Shown here piece by piece: positions 1-5,544 of a stretch of DNA of 5,544 bases. Numbering within the stretch: the stretch's first letter is position 1; each line of letters opens with the position of its first letter. Under the pieces are notes generated by a model. The model was given only the letters and a program-made list of their open reading frames with translations. It had not been told where the DNA came from and did not search any database. Location of the stretch: assembly GCA_024743015.1 (NCBI GenBank), contig JANSXJ010000249.1:1-5544 (forward strand), written 5' to 3'. Source of the stretch: Hyphomonas sp. (lineage in GTDB: Bacteria > Pseudomonadota > Alphaproteobacteria > Caulobacterales > Hyphomonadaceae). A program made the translations under genes and the position numbers.

Positions 1-2
1 TC

Positions 3-758
3 ATGGCAGAAATGCTCATTCAAGGCCCGCAGGGCCGGATCGAAGCCCGCTACACACCCCCTCCCTATGAAGGCGCATCCCTCGCGCTGATCCTGCACCC
101 GCACCCGCGGGCTGGCGGCAGCATGCAGGATCCGATCACGATCCGCCTGTATCAGATGTTTGAAGAAAAAGGCTTCGGCGTCCTTCGGTTCAACACACGC
201 GGCGTTGGCCGGTCTCAAGGTGTCTATGACCAGGGCGTTGGCGAACTGGAAGATGCGGCATTCGTTCTGGACTATGTTGAGAACCTGTCCGAGAGCCCGC
301 GCTATGTCTGGTGTGCTGGCTATTCGTTCGGTGCCTGGATCACGCTGCAATTGCTGATGCGTCGACCAGAAATCGATGGCTTCCTGGCGATTGCGCCGCC
401 AGCCAATCATTATGACCTGAGCTTCCTCGCCCCCTGTCCGGCTTCCGGCCTGATCATCTCGGGCGAATCCGATGCCATCTCGAAGCCTGCGGACGTCGAG
501 CGCGCGCTCACCAAAGTCCGAATTCAGAAGGGTGAGAGCATTGAGCGCGAGAGCATCCCTGGCGCAAACCACTTCTTCCAGGACAAGCATGACGACTTGA
601 TTGACATATGCTCCGCCTATGTCGACCGCCGACTGATTGAGGATGAAGAGAAACTGCGCCGTGAAGCTGAAGCCGCTGCGGCTAAGGCGGGAAGTCGCAA
701 ACCGCCAATCCCTCGTGCGCTGCCGCTCAAGCCAGAAGACAACACGCCTTCAAGCTGA
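3..758 (+). CDS. Alpha/beta hydrolase, COG2945-like, complete
   Basis: This is a cytosolic serine hydrolase of the alpha/beta fold; the substrate is unknown. Visible motifs are HPHP at residues 32-35 (oxyanion-hole region), the N-T-R-G-V-G-R-S-Q-G segment at 64-73 that is typical of this family, and the nucleophile elbow G-Y-S-F-G at 106-110 with Ser108. Asp157 (in G-E-S-D) and His190 (in G-A-N-H) complete a plausible triad. There is no signal peptide or membrane segment. The start at position 3 gives an N-terminus (M-A-E-M-L-I-Q-G-P-Q-G-R) like that of family members, so the gene is probably whole, but only two upstream bases are visible and no ribosome site can be judged. Met4 (position 12) is an alternative start. 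Residues from about 211 on form a charged, Ala-rich and then Pro-rich tail beyond the catalytic domain. The fold and catalytic class are secure; the physiological role is not. Confidence 0.9.
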   Translation: MAEMLIQGPQGRIEARYTPPPYEGASLALILHPHPRAGGSMQDPITIRLYQMFEEKGFGVLRFNTRGVGRSQGVYDQGVGELEDAAFVLDYVENLSESPRYVWCAGYSFGAWITLQLLMRRPEIDGFLAIAPPANHYDLSFLAPCPASGLIISGESDAISKPADVERALTKVRIQKGESIERESIPGANHFFQDKHDDLIDICSAYVDRRLIEDEEKLRREAEAAAAKAGSRKPPIPRALPLKPEDNTPSS

Positions 759-782
759 GTCCACAAACCCAGTTGAATCAGC

Positions 783-806
783 TAGCTAGGCATCTCTGCC
801 TGGCTA
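783..806 (+). promoter_or_regulatory. Strong stem-loop just before the DOMON gene start
   Basis: The arms TAGCTAGGCA (783-792) and TGCCTGGCTA (797-806) pair over 10 positions with one U-G wobble (787 with 802) around the 4-base loop TCTC. The hairpin begins 24 bases after the hydrolase stop and ends 3 bases before the ATG at 810. No T-run follows, so it is not a classical intrinsic terminator. It could still attenuate or stabilise the transcript end of the hydrolase gene, or hinder ribosome access to the next gene, which has no recognisable Shine-Dalgarno sequence. The pairing is seen directly; the function is inferred. Confidence 0.5.
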
Positions 807-809
807 TGA

Positions 810-1352
810 ATGCTCATGTCTGATTCACCCATCTCGCTGCACCCGCACCCCCGCCATTTGATCGATGGTGTGGAAGAACTTCAATTCAGCGCGGCGCGAA
901 CGGGTTCGGATCTGAACCTTCGATATGACCTGTACGGTGACCTATCGCACCTGGAAATCTCTACGGGTGGTGGCGGCGAGCGCCGGGATGAGCTTTGGCG
1001 AACGACCTGCTTCGAGGCTTTTCTTCGTACCGAGGGCGCAGAGGAATATATTGAGTTAAATTTTGCCCCGGACACGCATTGGGCCGCCTACCATTTCACG
1101 CGCTTTCGCGAGGGTCGAACGGATCTCGACATTCTCGCCCCCCAAATAGTCGTTGAGAGAACGACCGAGCGTCTATCCGTTTTGGTGGTGGTTCAGGGGC
1201 TCTCACTCCTATGCAGCGGTTCAAAATTGCAACTCGGGCCAACCGCGATCATCGAGGGGAAAGATGTTGGTTTGTCATATTGGGCCTTGCATCATCCCTC
1301 AAATAAGCCCGATTTCCACACTAGCGAGATCTTCAAACTCAATCTGGACTAA
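810..1352 (+). CDS. DOMON-like domain protein (MurB-like DOMON family)
   Basis: This is a 180-residue single-domain protein that I match to the DOMON-like (CBM9-related beta-sandwich) proteins of proteobacteria, an uncharacterised family with a fold that binds sugars or haem in other members. Signature stretches are R-R-D-E-L-W-R-T-T-C-F-E-A-F at residues 58-71, then Y-I-E-L-N-F-A-P with W-A-A-Y-H-F (80-96), and S-Y-W-A-L-H-H-P with P-D-F-H (156-170). There is no signal peptide, so a cytosolic location is likely. The stop lies 3 bases before the DUF1343 start, which implies one operon. An in-frame ATG at 816 is an equally possible start because neither has a clear ribosome site. Its composition is more AT-rich than its neighbours in places and it uses codons such as TTA and ATA. 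Ligand and partner are unknown; a role in handling a cell-wall sugar is inferred from the neighbouring gene. Confidence 0.85.
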   Translation: MLMSDSPISLHPHPRHLIDGVEELQFSAARTGSDLNLRYDLYGDLSHLEISTGGGGERRDELWRTTCFEAFLRTEGAEEYIELNFAPDTHWAAYHFTRFREGRTDLDILAPQIVVERTTERLSVLVVVQGLSLLCSGSKLQLGPTAIIEGKDVGLSYWALHHPSNKPDFHTSEIFKLNLD

Positions 1353-1355
1353 AGC

Positions 1356-2573
1356 ATGAGCATACTCTTTGGGATCGATCGACTGCTGCAGGACGATGCG
1401 TTACGAGCAAAACTTGCCGGGCGGCGCGTGGGGCTGGTCGGCCACCCCGCCTCGGTCACCGCGTCGCTTGATCACTCGCTCTATGCGCTGGCGGCGCTGG
1501 ACGATGTCAACGTCACGTGCGCCCTCGGGCCACAACATGGCATGCGCGGCGACAAGCAGGACAATATGATCGAGACCGAGGACTATCTGGATCCCGATCT
1601 GGGCATTCCCATCTTCTCACTATATGGCGAGCACCGCCGCCCCACGGATCACATGCTGGAGCCGCTGGATGTCGTCTTGTACGACCTTCAGGATCTTGGT
1701 TGCCGGGTCTACACCTATGTCACTACGCTGATTTATGTGATCGAAGAAGCGGCCAGGCTGGGAAAGTCTGTTTGGGTTCTGGACCGCCCCAATCCCGCCG
1801 GACGTCCGATTGATGGGCTGACGCTTCGCCCGGGCTGGGAGAGCTTTGTCGGGGTCGCCGAGTTCCCGATGGTGCACGGAATGACGATGGGCGAACTCGG
1901 TGCCTGGTACATCGACAGCAAGAAAATCGACGTCGACTATCACGTTGTCGAAATGCAAGGCTACCGTCCGAACGAAGGACCGGGCTTCGGGTGGCCGGTC
2001 AATGAACGCGCCTGGGTCAATCCAAGTCCCAATGCCGCCAGCCTCAACATGGCGCGCGCTTATGGCGGCACCGTGATGATTGAAGGGACAACGCTCTCTG
2101 AGGGGCGCGGAACAACCCGCTCACTCGAAGTGATTGGTGCACCGGATCTCAACGCGAACGCCATGATCGAGGAAATGTACCGACTGGCACCACACTGGTT
2201 GGAAGGCTGCAAACTCCGTCCGACCTGGTTCGAGCCGACCTTCCACAAGCATGTGGGCCAGCTTTGCGAAGGCATTCACATCCATGCGGAGTTCGGCTTC
2301 TACGATCCAAGCCAATTCAAATCCTGGCGCGTCACGGCGCTCGTTTTGAAGGCGATCCGTCAACTCAATCCGGACTATCCGATCTGGCGCGGTCTCGATT
2401 TCAAGTATGAGTACACAGAGGGCCATCCGGCGATTGATATTATCAATGGCTCAGACGAGTTGCGCACCTGGGTCGATGATCCGACAGCAAGTCCGGCATC
2501 GCTCGACGCGCAGCTCGAAAAGGATCTGAGCGCGTGGAGGGCAGAGTCATCTGCTCACCATCTGTATCAGTGA
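1356..2573 (+). CDS. NamZ/YbbC-family protein (DUF1343, GH171), putative exo-N-acetylmuramidase-like
   Basis: The family's characterised member, Bacillus subtilis NamZ, removes MurNAc from the non-reducing ends of peptidoglycan fragments. This 405-residue protein has the usual length and family landmarks: an N-terminal Rossmann-like half with G-P-Q-H-G-M-R-G (58-65), Y-G-E-H-R-R-P-T (90-97), Y-D-L-Q-D-L-G-C-R-V-Y-T-Y (109-121), D-R-P-N-P (143-147) and H-G-M-T-M-G-E-L (174-181), followed by W-V-N-P-S-P-N (220-226), E-G-T-T-L-S-E-G-R-G-T (243-253) and the C-terminal half. Two oddities stand out. There is no signal peptide, unlike the secreted NamZ. Residue 60 is Gln where the secreted branch has Glu in P-E-H-G. 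I recall that Glu being proposed as catalytic, so the activity may differ. The start is supported by close coupling to the upstream gene and a weak GGA at 1346-1348. Family membership is firm; the reaction is uncertain. Confidence 0.92.
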   Translation: MSILFGIDRLLQDDALRAKLAGRRVGLVGHPASVTASLDHSLYALAALDDVNVTCALGPQHGMRGDKQDNMIETEDYLDPDLGIPIFSLYGEHRRPTDHMLEPLDVVLYDLQDLGCRVYTYVTTLIYVIEEAARLGKSVWVLDRPNPAGRPIDGLTLRPGWESFVGVAEFPMVHGMTMGELGAWYIDSKKIDVDYHVVEMQGYRPNEGPGFGWPVNERAWVNPSPNAASLNMARAYGGTVMIEGTTLSEGRGTTRSLEVIGAPDLNANAMIEEMYRLAPHWLEGCKLRPTWFEPTFHKHVGQLCEGIHIHAEFGFYDPSQFKSWRVTALVLKAIRQLNPDYPIWRGLDFKYEYTEGHPAIDIINGSDELRTWVDDPTASPASLDAQLEKDLSAWRAESSAHHLYQ

Positions 2574-2675
2574 GCCACGGGTCAGCGTCCTAAAAAATCT
2601 CAACTTTCTGTCCCGGCTCGGTTCTAACACAGCGCTGATCATGCTAACCGCGCCGCTTCACAAAGGATGACTGTG
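2574..2675 (+). promoter_or_regulatory. Intergenic region upstream of tyrS with a weak sigma-70-like candidate
   Basis: This is the only gap in the window large enough to hold a promoter for a downstream gene. A weak candidate is TCAACT (2600-2605) and TCTAAC (2623-2628) with 17 bases between them, matching 3 of 6 and 4 of 6 consensus positions. That could arise by chance. The 8-base palindrome CAGCGCTG (2630-2637) sits just downstream. I see no T-box-like leader and no clear terminator for the upstream gene, so read-through from the DUF1343 gene remains possible. Confidence 0.25.
2662..2667 (+). promoter_or_regulatory. tyrS: Ribosome binding site that decides the tyrS start
   Basis: AAAGGA at 2662-2667 is followed by 8 bases and then ATG at 2676, a normal Shine-Dalgarno spacing. 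The in-frame ATG at 2667 overlaps the site itself, leaving no spacer, so it is unlikely to be used. Confidence 0.65.
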
Positions 2676-3929
2676 ATGAGCGACTACAAATCCGACTTCC
2701 TGCGCACGCTCGATGAGCGGGGCTACATCAAGCAGACCACCCACGTGGCCGAACTCGATGCGTATTGCGCTGAAGGCGTCCCGACGGCCTATATCGGATT
2801 TGATGCCACCGCCGACAGTCTACATGTCGGCTCTCTGGTGGGGATCATGATGCTCCGCCGTCTACAACAGGCAGGCGGCAAACCAGTCGTCCTGATGGGC
2901 GGTGGCACCACCAAGGTCGGTGACCCGACCGATAAAGAGAAATCGCGCCCGATCCTCACGGAAGCGCAGATCGCCTCAAACATCGAAGGCATCAAACGCG
3001 CGTTTGAGCCTTTCCTGACATTCGGCGACGGTCCCACTGATGCGATCATGGTCAATAATGACGATTGGCTGAGCAAGATTGGCTATATCGAGTTCCTGCG
3101 CGACATCGGAAAGTTCTTCACCGTGAATACAATGGTGAAACAGGACACGGTGGCCCGGCGCCTGAGCAATGAACAGCCCTACACGTTCCTTGAGTTCAAC
3201 TACCTCCTGCTCCAATCCTATGACTTCCTGGAATTGTCCCGTCGCCACAATTGCTTCCTGCAAATGGGCGGCTCGGACCAATGGGGCAATATTGTTGGCG
3301 GCGCGGACCTGATCCACAAAGCGGATGGCAATCAGGGTTTCGGGCTGACCTGCCCTCTCATCACAACAGCCTCCGGCGGTAAAATGGGCAAGACCGCTGA
3401 TGGCGCAGTGTGGCTGAATGCTGAAAAGCGCAGCCCGTACGAGTATTGGCAATTCTGGCGCAACACCGAAGACGCAGATGTTGGTCGCTTCCTGAAACTA
3501 TTCACCGACTTGCCTCTCGGTGAGATCGCAAGGCTGGGAGCGCTGCAAGGCGCAGACATCAATCAGGCGAAGATCGCTCTGGCCAATGCGGCCACGACCA
3601 TGTTGCACGGCGCAAAGGCTGCGGCTGAGGCCGAAGCGGCCGCGAGCAAAGCCTTTGCAGGCGGCGGCGTTTCTGCCGATCTACCGACTTTCGAAATTGC
3701 CAAAACCGACTTTGCTGACGGACCGACAACAACCGCACTTCTGCGCGCGGGCGAGCTCGTCGCGTCGAATGGCGAAGCGCGCCGCAAGATGGGCGAGGGT
3801 GCGGTTCGGGTGAATGACGAGAAAGTCTCAGCCGATCAGACACATGCTTGGGGCGACGTGCTTGAGGAGGTCGATGCCTTCAAAGTTCAGGTCGGCAAGA
3901 AACGTATCGCGCTGGTCAAGCCGGTTTAG
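2676..3929 (+). CDS. tyrS: Tyrosine--tRNA ligase
   Basis: This enzyme charges tRNA-Tyr with tyrosine using ATP, as a cytosolic homodimeric class I synthetase. Numbering from the ATG at 2676 gives 417 residues, a normal bacterial length. The catalytic domain shows Y-I-G-F-D (39-43), the HIGH-equivalent H-V-G-S (50-53), G-G-G-T-T-K-V-G-D-P (75-84), the tyrosine-site Q-M-G-G-S-D-Q-W-G-N (196-205) and the KMSKS-equivalent K-M-G-K-T (236-240). An Ala-rich helical linker lies around 300-328, and the C-terminal S4-type RNA-binding domain covers about 350-417. Both signature variants fit alphaproteobacterial TyrRS as I know it and do not suggest inactivity. An ATG three codons earlier (2667) is open, but the ribosome site favours 2676. 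The gene lies downstream of the DUF1343 gene on the same strand and converges on the AsmA-like gene with 2 bases between stops. Confidence 0.97.
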   Translation: MSDYKSDFLRTLDERGYIKQTTHVAELDAYCAEGVPTAYIGFDATADSLHVGSLVGIMMLRRLQQAGGKPVVLMGGGTTKVGDPTDKEKSRPILTEAQIASNIEGIKRAFEPFLTFGDGPTDAIMVNNDDWLSKIGYIEFLRDIGKFFTVNTMVKQDTVARRLSNEQPYTFLEFNYLLLQSYDFLELSRRHNCFLQMGGSDQWGNIVGGADLIHKADGNQGFGLTCPLITTASGGKMGKTADGAVWLNAEKRSPYEYWQFWRNTEDADVGRFLKLFTDLPLGEIARLGALQGADINQAKIALANAATTMLHGAKAAAEAEAAASKAFAGGGVSADLPTFEIAKTDFADGPTTTALLRAGELVASNGEARRKMGEGAVRVNDEKVSADQTHAWGDVLEEVDAFKVQVGKKRIALVKPV

Positions 3930-3931
3930 CC

Positions 3932-5544
3932 TTAACCACCGCCGCCAGGTGTTGGCGCAAGGATCTCTTCATCCGGTAATTCCGGCAGCTTTTCCGTCGG
4001 CGGTTTCAAATTCGGATCGATCGGAAGCGCGTCCGGAATGGTCGTATCGGACGGGTTCTCGAAGATGCGACGCAGGATGCCCGGTGTCACGGCCGATAGC
4101 GGGTTCACCGCGACCTGCGCTTTTTCAAGTGACCCACTGACGGAATAGGTGATCGAGAAAATCCCCTCTCCTTGGCGGCCAACGATAAGATCACCGATGA
4201 TCGGTACACCGCCAAGAACCGAATTCACGCCGAAGCTCGGCACGAGAACGCCATCCAGGTCGATGCCTTTGCCGTCCATCCCGATCCATCCATTCACGGT
4301 GAGGCCGAGCGCCGGACCGCTGGCGCGCCCGCCTTCGATCACATAGCGCCCGCCCCCGATCGTGAGTGGCGCTTCGATACGGGAGAAGAGCACGCCTTCA
4401 CCGGATAAGGTATCGGTCAGCCCTCGAAGCGACGCGAGAGACAGAATCTGGGTAAAGAAAGGTGCGTTGATCAGGCGGGTATCTTCGATGGTCGCGCGCA
4501 GCCGTGCCGGCGTGTCCTCAGTCGCGAGCGATCCGCGCAGATCCAGGATTCCGCCCTCAATGAAGTCAACGCCGAAGAATGCACTCGCCAGGTAACCTGC
4601 ATCACTGGTCTTCAGTTCGAGCGCCAAGGGCTGGTCCGGACCCTCACTGTCGAGATTTGTAATGAAGGTCGCACCAGCCAGCGTATTGCCACTGGCGCGC
4701 AGTCTCTGGAATCCGCCGGATCGCGTCAGCTCAAATGAAAGAGCAGATCCGATCAGCTCAAGGTCGCGTCTGAGACGGAGCCGCTCGACAGTTGCGGCAA
4801 AGGATAAATCGATACCCTCCGCGTCTCCTCCGACACCACCAACGGCGCCCAGCTCGCTCAGGAATCCTGATATATCGAGATAGTCTCCGCTAAGCTCGAT
4901 ATTGAAGCCACCTTCACCGGTGCGGGCGATCTGGCCGGCCACATCAATCGTGTCTTCTATGTAAAGCTGTCTCAGATCAAGCGATTGCAAGCGGCCATCC
5001 GTCGCCAGCCTCAAGTCGCCATCGAGCGATGCAGACTCGCTCGTCATTCTGAGGGCGGCAGCCTGCTCGCGCAGATCGCCAGTATAGTTCAGTGTCGCAC
5101 GTGCGGTTTCGCCGCTTCTTTTCACCCAATCGATCTCAGACACATCGATCCGTGCCTCGCTGAGATCGAATGCGAAGGTTCCAGTCTGGAGCCCATTAGC
5201 CCCGACTTTGCCCTGCATCTCAACCGGGATCTCCCCTGTCAGGAACGCCCGACCGACCAGACCGAAAACGTTCAGGACGTCAGACGTAATCACGGCCGTC
5301 GCCGATAAATCTGCCGGCGCCCCCTCATCATCAAACGCGTCGCGCCAGGTGAACTGGATCGGAGACGATCCGAGATTACCAAAGCCAGTCAGGATCATTC
5401 GGTCTAGCGTGACATCGACATTCACGTTGCCTTCGGCAATGTCGAACGGGCCGGCCGCAGCCTTTAGCCCCGCATTTCGAATCTGCCCTTTGACTTCCAT
5501 GATGTGATCTTCGAGTGGCACATTACTCAGCGCTGGTCTCGTCA
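3932..5544 (-). CDS. AsmA-like C-terminal region protein (YhdP/DUF3971-type), 5' end missing
   Basis: This belongs to the AsmA-like group, whose large inner-membrane-anchored periplasmic members (YhdP, TamB, AsmA in E. coli) are tied to phospholipid transport and outer-membrane integrity. The C-terminal hallmark is clear. Counting from the codon at 5521-5519, L-I-N-A-P-F-F-T-Q-I-L-S-L-A-S is at 350-364, S-V-L-G-G-V-P-I-I-G-D-L-I-V-G at 434-448, G-E-G-I-F-S-I-T-Y-S-V-S-G at 451-463 and N-P-L-S-A-V-T-P-G-I-L-R-R-I-F-E at 473-488. Before this come long runs of alternating beta-strand-like segments (D-L-R, I-D-L-S and similar), fitting a repetitive beta structure. The frame stays open through 5544, so at least 537 codons are present and the true start, with any N-terminal membrane anchor, lies outside. 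The GTG at 5521-5519 is just an internal Val codon. A Pro-rich acidic tail ends in four glycines. Confidence 0.88.
   Translation of the reverse strand, partial: TRPALSNVPLEDHIMEVKGQIRNAGLKAAAGPFDIAEGNVNVDVTLDRMILTGFGNLGSSPIQFTWRDAFDDEGAPADLSATAVITSDVLNVFGLVGRAFLTGEIPVEMQGKVGANGLQTGTFAFDLSEARIDVSEIDWVKRSGETARATLNYTGDLREQAAALRMTSESASLDGDLRLATDGRLQSLDLRQLYIEDTIDVAGQIARTGEGGFNIELSGDYLDISGFLSELGAVGGVGGDAEGIDLSFAATVERLRLRRDLELIGSALSFELTRSGGFQRLRASGNTLAGATFITNLDSEGPDQPLALELKTSDAGYLASAFFGVDFIEGGILDLRGSLATEDTPARLRATIEDTRLINAPFFTQILSLASLRGLTDTLSGEGVLFSRIEAPLTIGGGRYVIEGGRASGPALGLTVNGWIGMDGKGIDLDGVLVPSFGVNSVLGGVPIIGDLIVGRQGEGIFSITYSVSGSLEKAQVAVNPLSAVTPGILRRIFENPSDTTIPDALPIDPNLKPPTEKLPELPDEEILAPTPGGGG

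Noticed and set aside
93..850. A 14-base direct repeat CTGCACCCGCACCC at 93-106 and 837-850, encoding L-H-P-H-P in both the hydrolase and the DOMON protein
   Set aside because: The two proteins are unrelated and HPHP is an active-site-region motif only in the hydrolase. In the DOMON protein it is near the N-terminus, so the match is most likely chance in GC-rich coding sequence.
1620..1958. A 112-codon reverse-strand open frame inside the DUF1343 gene
   Set aside because: It is opposite conserved family motifs and its translation has no recognisable family or domain; it is a coding shadow.
2630..2637. Perfect palindrome CAGCGCTG upstream of tyrS, considered as an operator
   Set aside because: Eight-base palindromes are frequent by chance, no second half-site or known operator consensus is visible, and it is too short to call.
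2712..3396. HVGS and KMGKT in place of HIGH and KMSKS in TyrRS, considered as signs of inactivation
   Set aside because: The key His and Lys residues and the G-S-D-Q-W-G-N tyrosine site are present, and these variants fit alphaproteobacterial TyrRS, so normal activity is expected.
2976..3452. A 158-codon reverse-strand open frame inside tyrS
   Set aside because: It lies wholly opposite an unmistakable tyrS coding sequence, has no recognisable domain, and is the kind of antisense frame that GC-biased coding sequence produces.
3943..3957. Small inverted repeat CGCCA-GGTGT-TGGCG 14 bases after the tyrS stop, considered as a terminator
   Set aside because: The stem has only 5 pairs, there is no T-run on either strand, and it lies in the coding end of the AsmA-like gene where GC-rich Pro/Gly codons easily give such repeats.
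4985..5308. A 107-codon forward open frame opposite the AsmA-like gene
   Set aside because: The reverse-strand frame continues unbroken through it with a coherent beta-rich protein, and the forward translation resembles no known family.
5519..5521. GTG as the start of the AsmA-like gene
   Set aside because: The frame stays open upstream to the window edge, no ribosome site precedes it, and the protein would lack the N-terminal anchor expected of the family, so it is an internal Val codon of a truncated gene.

Overview
The window looks like an ordinary chromosomal stretch of an alphaproteobacterium, most likely near Caulobacterales/Hyphomonadales. The evidence is moderately high G+C with GC-ending codons, a TyrRS with the HVGS and KMGKT signature variants, a cytosolic DUF1343 protein of proteobacterial type, a MurB-like DOMON protein, and an AsmA-like protein with the C-terminal signature I associate with alphaproteobacteria. 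The lineage is an inference from protein style; no marker here gives a genus. I see no mobile element, CRISPR array, tRNA or rRNA.

Layout: four genes run left to right and one runs in the opposite direction. An alpha/beta hydrolase (3-758) is followed by a 51-base gap containing a strong hairpin. A DOMON-like protein (810-1352) and a NamZ/YbbC-family (DUF1343, GH171) protein (1356-2573) are separated by 3 bases and look co-transcribed. After a roughly 100-base gap comes tyrS, whose better start is at 2676. It ends 2 bases from the stop of a convergent AsmA-like gene, which is open at the right edge and therefore incomplete.

Function: tyrS is housekeeping and the AsmA-like protein belongs to envelope biogenesis and lipid transport. 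The most interesting part is the DOMON/DUF1343 pair. A predicted sugar-binding-fold protein is tightly linked to a protein of the exo-N-acetylmuramidase family. The latter has no export signal and carries Gln where the characterised branch has Glu, in the conserved P-E-H-G motif. This suggests a cytosolic peptidoglycan-sugar function that may differ from known NamZ. The sequence alone does not establish a new system.
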